Assembly: GCA_013399875.1 (NCBI GenBank)
Contig: VXAZ01006790.1
Location: 372,001-436,000, forward strand
Length of the DNA stretch: 64,000 bases
From: Gymnorhina tibicen
Lineage: Eukaryota > Chordata > Aves > Passeriformes > Artamidae
Direction: 5' to 3'
The stretch's first letter is position 1. Each line of letters begins with the position of its first letter. Of the stretch, positions 25,198-34,879 are shown in pieces. A program made the position numbers and the translations under genes. The notes under the pieces were generated by a model. That model was given only the letters and a program-made list of their open reading frames with translations, did no database searches and was not told the DNA's origin.

Positions 25198-25981
25198 TGT
25201 GAACTGGGTACGTGGAGATGCAGACGGCGAACTTTGCTTTCAAGATTTAGTTTGCAAATATGTATTACATTTGTGGATGAGACATAGAATTTTAACATTT
25301 AAGCATTTAGGATTTTAGTTAAAGGTATCCTTTGTTAGAATTAGTTAAAAATAGGTTTAAGAAGTAAGCTTAGCTGGAGCCAATTAAAGAAATTAATGAT
25401 TAGCTAAGGGAGTTAAGTTTAGAATAAGTTTCAAGATTTAAGGAACTATTGTTAGTTATCTGATGTTTGTTCAGCTGTGCTTATAATAAGAAACAGACAC
25501 CATCAATTAATAAAGACCAAAGAAAAGTTGGACAATTACTGATTCCCCATCTGCAACTCATTCAAAAGCAATGAAAGAAGGTACTTGAAGTTCCCCAAAG
25601 AGCAATCCGTGTTGTCTAAAACCAGAAAGGTAGAAAGGTCAAAGTGAGGGAGTCAAGTTTTGCTTCATCAGGTAGGACCCCTCCCCTAATTATAGGACCA
25701 CCGACCCATTTCAAGGAACCTACTATGCATGCTTAATGACTTTTTGGCTAATTACCATACAAAGCGGGAAATGGGAGGTGTTTACGTTATAAATATGAAT
25801 TTGTATTTTGAATATTTAGAACTTTTTAGAGCAATAGACTCTGTATTGCTTTGTGACTCCGTGCTATGTACTTTGAGAATGATCCCACGTAGTACCTGGC
25901 GCTGGAAATAAACATACACTTTCTAACTCTAAGGCGTTAGAGAGTTCTTGTCCGTTCTGTTTGCGTTCTGATACTAGATCA
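25198..25981 (+). mobile_element. endogenous retrovirus LTR, plus strand
   Basis: Boundaries are approximate. The features are a candidate TG start near 25198 and AT-rich U3 with repeated GTTAAG/TTTAG-type strings. A TATA-like TTATAAATAT lies near 25787, AATAAA at about 25907, and the element ends near ...ACTAGATCA at 25981. TATA-to-AATAAA spacing of about 110 bp and a short U5 fit an LTR. The motif order, with AATAAAGACCAAAG, ATTACTGATTCCCC and the terminal CTAACTCTAAGGCGTTAGAG block, resembles LTRs dispersed in songbird genomes as I recall them. I could not find matching target-site duplications. No internal retroviral coding sequence adjoins it, so it is probably a solo LTR. Confidence 0.6.
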
Positions 25982-25999
25982 TACCCATATTTTCTATAA

Positions 26000-28900
26000 A
26001 TCGGGATACCAAGGTCAGGTCTCAGCTTTAAAAGTACCTGCCATGGTAAAATATTTGTCCTTCCAACGTAATGGAAATTGTTCAGTTGCCAGTGGAAAAG
26101 ATTAGTTCAGAGACATTTTTTGGCTGGCGTGTTTTACTGATGAAATCCGGATAATGTTTACCTGAGGAGATGTTCCAGCAGGGATATATTTGGAAGTGAA
26201 GTGGAAACAAAGAATTCTAAGACTACTTAAAAAATGATAATGTTGTGAAACAGATTTGGAAGTCCTCAGGAAGCTGCCTCCATTGATGCATGAGAGAACC
26301 TGATCTAATTTATCTAAGTTTTCATGTTTATTTCTTGTTCTCTTCTATTCTCTTCTACCTCAGTGAACTCAAACTGTTCATGATGCCCATGTAAAACTTC
26401 AGTCTGTACTAGAATAAAAGGATCATCTGTTTCATCAGCTGTGTGAGGTTGTTCTGCATTTTGTGAACAAATTTTATTTTATGAACAAATCTATTCCGGT
26501 CAAAAAGGTTTCTCTTGGGCTATCAGAAGCTGCCTAGTGTAGCAATAATATGCAATTTTCTTTTTAAGTTTATTTGTTTAAAGGAAGTGTGCAGGCCTTG
26601 ATTTCTCTCACACAACTAGAGGCTCCAGATAGTAATAGAAAGTATATGTTTGGTGAAAATTCATCTAAAGAGACAAACGCCACCCATCTGGCTGTCACAG
26701 CAAATGTATCTGAAATATCACCAAATGTCACCACGTTGTCCTCCTGACACATATGTGTCTCTCCACTGTGTTTGGCCAAAGATGATTATGATGGTAGGCT
26801 AGGAATTATGGTTGTTTTGGGAAGATGGTAAAGATATGCCAACTAGTATAAATATAATGTTTTTCTGCAGCTTTACCTGATAACATTGTTCCAGTAGAAG
26901 AGAAAATGCTGTGGTAATTCATAAAGGAAACTTTCTATTATCATTATATTTTCAATTGCTGAAAAGATGTATGACATTTAGAAATGCCTCTTTCCAAAGA
27001 CAAAAGTAGCTTCAGGGTTTGGTTTTTTTCTTCTTTCCAGTGGTTCTTTAGATACTTCCTTAAAAAGAATTTGTCATTATCATTTTCCCTTCATGAACAG
27101 AATTCAAAATGCTGATGCTACCAAATTTCAGCTTTGTAGAAATAAACAATTTGTGTTCATTCAGCACAGTCCTTGCTGTAGAAAGTGCAGACACCTATAG
27201 ATATGTGATGACTTTCTCTTTGGAAGGATATTTGGAAAAAAGTATTCAGGAAATGCACTGAATTCCCTCAGGACCACTTCTTAAATATGACCCAAAGAAA
27301 AATTTCACCAAAGAAAATAAATACTTCCAGTCTGTTTTTATGTTTTTTCCTCTATAAGCACCAGACTCAGCTCAGCTTTGGAGGGGAACATCAGCCTTAT
27401 GTGGTATAACGTTTCCATTAGTGCTGCACAGTGGAAGAAACTCTTGAACAACTTTTTGCAGGTCATTTAGCACACAGAAAAGGTAAGGCCAACACAAACG
27501 GCCAAACACATCAACACCACAAAAAGCTGGTGCTGCCATCTCTTTTCAGCTAATGTCACTATATACATCCATCACTGCAGGGGTTTTTGTCAGTTCTGGA
27601 GGGTGAAAGAAGGCTTGGGTTTTATTCGGGTGGAAGGCAAAAGCAAATTCTCTGAAAGCTGTTAAACCCACAAGGTTTGTGCTTGGTTAAGGGCAGGTGA
27701 AATCTCAGCACAAGTAGAACTAGTACAAGAGAACACATCCCTCTGTAATCAGAATTTAGCACAGGCAATATACTTTAGTGTGCAAGGAACTGCAGCTGTT
27801 CTTCTAAGTCTTAATCTCCATTCCTGAACTACCAGTGTCCAAACAGACAATAAAAGTGACCTTCCCTAGCTTGTGCTTCTCATTACTGAGGGTGAAAAAT
27901 GACAAGGCAAACAAAACAAGTGCTTAGAAATCATACTCTCATGAGTGATACAACTGATTCATTTGACACTTGTACTGGAATCTGATTCAGAAAAGACAAC
28001 TGCAGAAAACTTGGAAACATGAACAAAGTTAGGAGACACTGTGTAGCTTTAGGAAGGAAAAAGGAGGTTTCTTAACACATTTATCTTTCCTTGGACAGGC
28101 CATAAGCAATGCCTGTGCAGTCACGTATTGCTGAGGCAGGTGGCCATGCAGGTCAGGCTGCTGAGGGGCTGCCAGCAGAAATCACAAGGATTAAGGCTTG
28201 GAGGACTGTGGGCTGCTGCAGTCTGATCAGTGACTAGTGGAGGCTGATAAAACGCTGCAAATTACTGTGTGTGAGATTTATAATGGTTTTCTTCAAGTAC
28301 TCCAACTTCAGACATGGCAGTTGAGTGCAGGAGGCAGATGTTTGACTGCTCCTGTGCTTTGAGACCAGGATGGTGATAAACAGCCTGACATAAAATGAGC
28401 AGCGCTGGATTCAAACTGGGTTCATGGCAGACAGAGATACAGTAGCATATTATATGGGGGTTGAGAAATTTATTGAAGATTCAGAGCTCGAGTTCTGACA
28501 TTGAGATATCAATCACATGAGATTAGTATTGAGGGGTGTTTGCTTTCTGCCTACAGATAAACATCTCCCCTGAATGAGTTGAGAGATTTGCATGTAAACC
28601 TGCTCTGCACCTTAAATGTGAGTCATAGGCTTTTCTGTTCTGCTTTGTCATGAAAAGCATACTTAAAATGTACTCGTATATACTTTATAAAAAGTATACT
28701 TGTGTATACTTTGTATATACTTATGTACATAAAAATATATTTAAATCTCAGCTTGGGTACATAGGTAACTACAGTGGTCTTTCTTGTACAAAACTTACTG
28801 AGAAATTTTTTCCTCAAGTCTGCTGTTTCTTTAATATTCCATCCCTAAGATGTACCATTTTAAATCTCAGTTGTTCTTCTGAGGCTGGGATGTACTCAGA

Positions 28901-29550
28901 CAGTATAATGCATCAGGCTTGGTAGATGCTGAATCTGAATGTAATGGAAAATCAGATGTTTAGTCTTTCTAGCCATGTAAAATTGTGGCATCAGTGAGCT
29001 GAAAATGTGGTAGGATGAAATTTAACTTTTCCTTTTGTTCAGGGCTGTTTCTGCTTAGAATTAAGAAAGTCTTACTTTTCAATTCTATGTTACTACAATT
29101 CTTAAATTTTCTCTTTAAATAATTGATTCTGTATTTTATATTTTTATTTTATATTTTATCTGTGTACACAATAGAGTATTTGAAGCACGAGGCATTCTCT
29201 TAATGTACTCATCTGTAGAAAACAGAAGCTATTACTAGATTTACTGTTAAGAATGCTGACATCCATATTGAAGCAGAGATAATAAAAATAAATTATTTTA
29301 AATTGTAAAAGGTATGGTAGATTTCATTGACATAAAACCTAGTAATTGGCATTGTTATATAATGGCAATTAAAAAGCACTATAAAGAATAAGGTCTGATC
29401 CAAAGGCTGCCTGGATGAGAGAAACAAATGTCCTGTAAAGGAAACGTACAATGTGCATGGAAAGAAAATAATATTCCATTATTTGATATACAATCCTGGA
29501 GAACACACAGCATAAGCAGAGCTTTCTGAAAGCTTCTGTAATCTGAAACT
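26000..29550. other. AT-rich non-coding DNA
   Basis: No gene or named repeat is recognised. A palindromic GTATACTT cluster lies at 28670-28730 (see findings). Other open frames are short and carry no recognisable motif. Confidence 0.45.
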
Positions 29551-29555
29551 ACACC

Positions 29556-29864
29556 ATGGAGGAATCCAGGTCAGTGAGAAAATCTATACACGGATCTGAT
29601 GAAAAGTGTATTTACCCTCTCCCACCTAGTTCAGTAAGATGGATTATGAAAGCCAAAACCATAGAAAACTGTGTGGCTTATTTGATACGAAGATTGCTGT
29701 ACCTCCTCCTGATCTTTCTCTTGGCGCGTATCTGTCTCTTGCTGTCCCGATTGCCTGTGTTCTCTCACACACTTAATCAACAAGTAACTTTGGGTTCTCC
29801 AACTTCTCTGCCATCTTCTGAGGGCTTTGAACTGCACCCTTCTGGCCACTGCCAAAGTACTTAG
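29556..29864 (+). CDS. weak candidate: 102-codon frame with predicted membrane segment
   Basis: The ATG sits in a perfect initiation context (ACACCATGG), which is why I picked this start. Residues about 47-64 form a strongly hydrophobic Leu-rich stretch (LLYLLLIFLLARICLLLS) preceded by two Arg, a plausible single membrane anchor. No signal peptide, known family or conserved motif is recognised. The opposite strand is also open over most of the interval. I see no promoter, splice or poly(A) context. It is most likely a chance frame in non-coding DNA, but it stands out from the other short frames by its start context. Confidence 0.12.
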   Translation: MEESRSVRKSIHGSDEKCIYPLPPSSVRWIMKAKTIENCVAYLIRRLLYLLLIFLLARICLLLSRLPVFSHTLNQQVTLGSPTSLPSSEGFELHPSGHCQST

Positions 29865-30474
29865 GATCCAAAGTCCTTTTTATGGCTGTATGTGAAGATA
29901 CTTCATCTCCCTTTGGTTGTTGTTTAATCTGGTCTGTTTCTATAATTCATGTGGAACCTTTATCTTCTCTTGTGCCCAAGAGATGGTGAATGGATATAAT
30001 TTTTCTGCAGCCTCCAATTCCACCCACCCTATTATCTCTTTAAGACCCTAAGGATTTTTTACTTAATTCTCTTTTCATGTATCACAATCATTATCTGGAC
30101 TTCATGCCATTAATTACTACAGTACATCTTTATTGAATGTTATCATCTGGAAAGGGAATGCAGAAAATCATTGTGGGCCTGCTCACAAATACACTTAGTT
30201 AAATGTAATCTTTCCATTTGATTTTCAGTGGATTTAGAATTAGAGATGATCATTTTCCTTCAAAATAACTCTACCACTAAGAAACTCTAGCTAGGATTCC
30301 TGGGAAAGTTATGATGTTATTTTCTGGATCAGTCTTGAAGTTCTTTGTTCCAGTAAATCCCTGGAGACTGGGTAACTAGAGGAGATTTGGATTAGCTGTC
30401 TGAAACTAATGGCATTAAATCAATTGCTACAAGAATATATTTAGGCTGAGCATTAATAATATGGGAGGCTGGAT

Positions 30475-30645
30475 GACATAATGATGGAGCACTGGCCTGG
30501 GATTTGGGAGGTCTGGACTGTGTTCTTGGCTCAGCCCGTACCTTGCTGGGCGACCTCCGCAAAGTCACTTTACTTACTTTTGCCTTATTAAGAAGTTTCA
30601 TGTGGAAAATGCTTTGAACTCTTCTGATGGCAAGTGTTATGCCAG
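30475..30645 (+). repeat. ancient MIR-type SINE
   Basis: The blocks ACTGGCCTGGGA, GGAGGTCTGG, GGCTCAGCC, CCTTGCTGGGCGACCTCCGCAAAGTCACTT and TTTTGCCTTA follow the order of the MIR core (…CTGTGTGACCTTGGGCAAGTCACTT…). They are followed by a GCTTTGAACTCTTCTGATGGCAAGTGTTAT tail, as in amniote MIR-like SINEs. It is diverged but unusually complete for so old a family. It was originally a tRNA-derived SINE and is now inert. The assignment is by recalled consensus. Confidence 0.65.
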
Positions 30646-31214
30646 TGCCATATATTTTGTAACCGCGTAAGTGAAATCTGTTAAATGCCAAGCAGAATGA
30701 AAGTGGTGAGTGCCTGTGGTTAAAGAGCCTTTCATGGACACTGTTTCAAGCCTCCTGTCAAATCTGTGTTTCTGAAACAATCTTGTAGGAGAAGTGGAAG
30801 GAGCAGGAAGATGCCCAAATAGCCCTTTATACTGATAAGACTGGTTTAATAATGATGTATTGTACAATATGAGATGCAACGAGAAGGATGTATCAAGTGG
30901 GATTCTGCAGGAGTTATTCTGGTTATTGCAGTATCAGCCTTTTCATTAGGGCACAGAATACGACACTCCAGGAAAGAATAGAGAGATTATCAATGATGGA
31001 GAGTGCTAGGATATTGTTTTAGATAACAATTTTCCCGATAGGTACCACTGAGAAAGCTAACATACTTCACACCACTTTTTTTCCTATGAATCAGAGTTCA
31101 GCTCTCAGTAGGTAGATCAGCTGCACATGAACAGTGGCAGAGAAGCAGGATTTGGAGCTACAGCAGGAGAAGAAATCATCACAGGGAGCTGAGCAACGTT
31201 CAACTTGTGAAATT

Positions 31215-32395
31215 GAGTGGACTTGGTCTCTTCACTGGGAGCTATGAATGAGGTGAATCAAACAGAGGCATCAAAAATTATCTTTGAGAAAGTATGAAGG
31301 ATTTATGAAGTCCTAGATACTGGAAAAAAGTAAATGCAGTCCTTATCTTTAAAAAGTGGGAAAAGGAAGATCAGAGGAATTACAGATCAGCCAGCCTTCC
31401 CAGAAAAAAATACTGAAGAAACAAATCATTTGTAAGGAGAAAACCCAAACATAGCACAGAACAAAATGAACCCAAGGAAGTGTGAAACAAAAAAGATCTG
31501 TCAAAAGTAAATTATCCAAGTTTCAAACTTGCTTTTTTTTCTGTGAAAAAATAGAGTGGCTGTAGTAGAACTGGCCAGCGTGATATACTTTGAGCCTTGG
31601 AAGCATAACATAGCAGCTTCCAAAGTAGACTGGGAAAAGTGTGTCTGTAATTAAACTGCCGTAAGGTTGATACAGGACTGTCTGGAAAGCCTCCCTCACA
31701 GAAGTTATTAATGACTCACTGCCAAACTCTGAAGCAGGATCCCGTGTACTCTGGGTACAGCAGTAACTTCATCAATAACTTGCATGATGAAGCAAAGATT
31801 ATGCTTAGTAAATATGCAGACCATACCATCCTAGGCAGATTCAGGCATGTTGGGAAAATAAGAAATTTTCTTTCCAATAACTTTATAATTTAGAGAAATG
31901 GTCTGAAAAATAGAGTGGAGTTGATTAAGGACAAATATGAACTGTGCAATGCTGACCAACAATACGATTGCACAAGGATAGCCAGCTCTGCCAGTTCAGA
32001 ATACACTGGGTGGTGGAACTGCAGGGGAAGATCTGGGCTATTACTGGGCATCATTAGTGGAAAAAACCACTGTCAAGCTGTTGTGCAAAACACAAGCACT
32101 CACTGGGTATACAAGATCAGGCAATGGTCTCTTCTCTCTGGTGACCAGTGACAGGAGCTGTCAGGGGACATTTAGGTTGGATATTAGGAAAAGGTTCTTC
32201 CCCTAGAAGGTGGTGGGGCACTGAACAGGCTCTCCAGGGAAAGGTCATGGCCCCAGGGCTGACAGAGCCCAAGGAGCGTTTGGACAACACTCTCAGGCAC
32301 GCAGTGGGATTGTTGGTGTGTCTGTGCAGGGCCAGGAGTTGGACTGGATGGTCCTCGTGGATCTGTTCCAACTCAGAGTATTCTATAAGAAGAAA
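31215..32395 (+). mobile_element. CR1 LINE fragment with decayed reverse transcriptase
   Basis: This is a 5'-truncated CR1 retrotransposon about 1.2 kb long. Early on it carries the GACTGGAAAAAAGTAAATGCAG...ATCTTTAAAAAGTGGGAAAAGG...AATTACAGATCAGCCAGCCTT block of the polymerase frame (Asn-Tyr-Arg-x-x-Ser-Leu region). At 31711-31893 a surviving 60-codon frame contains FINNLHDEAK...LSKYADHTILG. This corresponds to the CR1 FINDL...LSKFADDTKLGG catalytic region, with the second catalytic Asp replaced by His. The 3' portion (TTTAGGTTGGATATTAGGAAAAGGTTCTT, GTTTGGACAACACTCTCAGGC, TTGGACTGGATGGTCCT) runs to a GTATTCTATAAG tail. Part of the middle (palm) region appears deleted. It cannot encode an active enzyme. 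Confidence 0.88.
31711..31893 (+). pseudogene. CR1 reverse transcriptase remnant (palm motif region)
   Basis: Sixty codons remain open across the CR1 catalytic palm region. The F/Y-x-D-D box of the family (FADD in CR1) reads YADH here, so one of the two essential metal-binding aspartates is gone. Stops bound the frame on both sides. It is a fossil of the element described at 31215-32395 and has no independent function. Confidence 0.75.
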
Positions 32396-32409
32396 CAAGC
32401 CCTGCAGGG

Positions 32410-32880
32410 TAAGTGAAGGTGCTCTGGTGAAATATGATGTCCATTTCCAACACTAGGCTTCATGGAAGATAACACTGGAGACTGGCAAGTGGAAGGCGAT
32501 GAGAATGACTACTAGTGAGGATTTAATGAACTGCTGTTATTTCATCTAAAGAGGAAAGAAGACACAGGTGCTGCAGGATAATTGCCTTCAAACTGAGAAC
32601 AGACTACTGCAAAGGTAGGGAGCAATTTTTCTCTGTGTCCAACTGAATGAGACATGGAGTAATAAGCTAAACGTGAAGCAACTGATATAGATTAGACATT
32701 AGGAAAAAGTTTCCAACAGCACAGGTAGTTCAGGGTGAGAACAGAGTCTGTGCTCTCCACAGACAATTTCTGTAATAGGAAATTTTTAAGAACAGGTTAA
32801 CCCAATGTCGGAGTGACCTCTGTATAGCTGGCTCAGCCCCAGTGCAGCCATATTATCCACGATCCTACTTCTCCTTGTCA
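32410..32880 (+). mobile_element. second, older CR1 3' fragment
   Basis: This directly follows the tail of the previous CR1. Recognisable blocks in order are AAAGAGGAAAGAAGACACAGGTGCTGCAGGATAATTGCCTTCAAA, GAGCAATTTTTCTCTGTGTCCAACTGAA, GATTAGACATTAGGAAAAAGTTTCC, and TTTTTAAGAACAGGTTAACCCAATGTCGGAGTGACCTC…GCCCCAGTGCAG. These match the 3' part of an old amniote CR1 subfamily. It is more diverged than its neighbour, and the two are in the same orientation. Confidence 0.75.
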
Positions 32881-33082
32881 AGGGCAGACCAGAAGGTGGA
32901 ACAGCCACCTGGGATATGGCATTTTGGGCTTTTGTTCCAGTAACTGTAATTTTTTTTTTCCCGTCTGGTACATGTTCTGCCTTCTGCTTCTCTTGCTCTC
33001 TCAGTGTAATTTATATACAGCTAGTCTATGATAGTTTCATTAGAAGGGGAATGTAAATAAAAGGGCTGAGAAAAATATATTA

Positions 33083-33145
33083 ATGTTTGTAAAGTACTTT
33101 ATGAGCCCAAGTGAAAGGCAGTATATAAGCACAAGCATTATTATG
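33083..33145 (+). repeat. MIR/L3-type SINE 3' tail relic
   Basis: TTGTAAAGTACTTTATGAGCCCAAGTGAAAGGCAGTATATAAGC…ATTATTAT corresponds to the common amniote SINE/LINE tail of the TTGTAAAGCGCTTTGAGATC…GAAAGGCGCTATATAAG type. Only the 3' end is preserved. Confidence 0.6.
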
Positions 33146-33149
33146 GGAA

Positions 33150-34280
33150 ATCAATGAATAAAGTAATAAACCAAATTGAATAAAAAATGAAACAAACCCC
33201 AAAAAAATGCTATACTGTGCACATAAACCTCGTAAAATATATATTAACCTTAAATAATAATGGCCCATTTTCAGGAGTTGCTGGTTTTGGTTGTTTTTTT
33301 TTTAATTAATTAAGTCTTTTTCATTTACCAAAGTTCAAACAATTAATCACAGGCCTATGTAATCAAAAGTGGAGTTTATTTCTTATTACCTATTCACATT
33401 GCAATCCCAGCATTTGAGATGATTACATACTATATATAAACACACATCTACTATGTAATCATTTAAAGTGCTGTGAACAGTGTATAGGTAGTTCAAAACG
33501 AACACTGTGTGTGCAGCACAAAGCATTAATAGCATTCTAGGGTATGTCACATCATGAGAAAGACTAATCTGTTCCTGAAATGAATTTGACTTCTTCATTA
33601 GTGAGATGAAGAAAGCTGATTACAGTGAACTATTTTCTTTTACATCAAATAAGGGATAATCTTACCCTAAAGATTTGGGGTTTTTTCCTTGAAGAAAAAA
33701 GACATGTTTTAAAGAAGATTGTGTTTTTTAAGGCAACTGCAACCGGTCAATCACGCTTGAATCCTATGGCACTGTTTTTGTTGGGTTTACTTCATCAGAT
33801 CATTTTAAAACAATCTATTCAACTTCACAGCATATAAATAGGGATTTCTTATTTCTGCAAGTTTCTCTGGTACATGTCCAGCACTCTTTGGATACTGAAA
33901 GAAGTAATAAAGATGCATAAGCATTTAACTAAAGAATTTTTTAAGTTGGAGTATTAATGAATAGTTCAGGTAACAGGGTTTGGAGGAAAATGTAGAAGAT
34001 CATACATTATGAGGAAATGCATTAATCAGAAAGAAGGCAGCCCAACAGTCAACATTTACTTGTTCATTAATGTTTGCAGGATATGTAAAAATACATAATA
34101 TTGCAAATAAAAATGGTGTGAACAGCCTGTTCTTTTCCTTTCATAGCCAGGTTATTCAAATTTGCATTTTGTCTAACGCTAATCCCAACTGTAACTGGAA
34201 ACAGCTCCAGATGCAGTAGCAGCTTAAGAAGGACATTGAGGTAGTTTATGAAATGAATTAATGAGAGTGAATAGTGTATT
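33150..34280. other. AT-rich non-coding DNA
   Basis: Nothing beyond short open frames without recognisable motifs and a T-run/TTAATTAATTAA string at 33294-33313. Confidence 0.45.
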
Positions 34281-34281
34281 C

Positions 34282-34345
34282 TACATTTGCAAGTCCTTTC
34301 ATCCAAGGCTCTTGGAGCAATTAATAAACATCACTGCACTGCTGC
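34282..34345. repeat. possible ancient amniote SINE relic
   Basis: CATTTGCAAGTCCTTTCATCCAAGGCTCTTGGAGCAATTAATAAACATCACTGC resembles the TTTCATCCAAGGATCTCAAAGCGCTTTACAAAC block of old amniote SINEs. The match is short and diverged, so the call is tentative. Confidence 0.35.
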
Positions 34346-34811
34346 AACAGAAGAAACAGTTGCTGCATAAAATTCTCAGGGGTAAGCCCTACTGACTTAC
34401 ACCCGGTGTAGTGACTGGGCCTCTAGCGACCAAGTCACCTTAGAAAGGGAGACTTCAACACCTGACTTTCGATGAATTTGTAGGTATTTAGATGCTTTCA
34501 ATACCTCCCAGTTTTCTTTATTGAAGAAGATACAAGCACAGAGAGCTCGGTTCTGTTCTCTCACCCAGCTGGGAGCTGTTGGCACCAGCAAAGCTCAAAT
34601 CCATGATGTGCTGAATGTCTTCATAAAATAATCAGTAGGAGATGGAGAAAATGGAGATACTGTGTACCTGCAGCTTCTGACAGGATTTATAGGGTCAGAA
34701 TTAGGCCCAGAAATAGGACATAAAGAAAGTAATGTAATTATGACTTAGAATCAAGGCTATACTGTGCTTTTACCACAAAACTACCTTCCTGCAGTAACAG
34801 ATTATTAAAAT

Positions 34812-34875
34812 CCAGGGTAGGACTTGGAGGAAAACAACAAACCCCAGGGTAGGATTTGGAGGAAAACAACAAACC
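34812..34875. repeat. 32-bp tandem duplication
   Basis: Two head-to-tail copies of a 32-bp unit beginning CCAGGGTAGGA and ending ACAACAAACC, at 34812-34843 and 34844-34875. They differ at one position (C versus T, in GGA[CT]TTGGAGG). The near identity implies a recent duplication in otherwise unique DNA. Confidence 0.92.
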
Positions 34876-34879
34876 AATT

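Noticed and set aside
29631..29855. Antisense 74-codon frame rich in Gln and Arg, considered as a ribosomal-protein retrocopy
   Set aside because: None of the three minus-strand frames resembled a ribosomal protein I could compare, and there is no poly(A) tail or target duplication.
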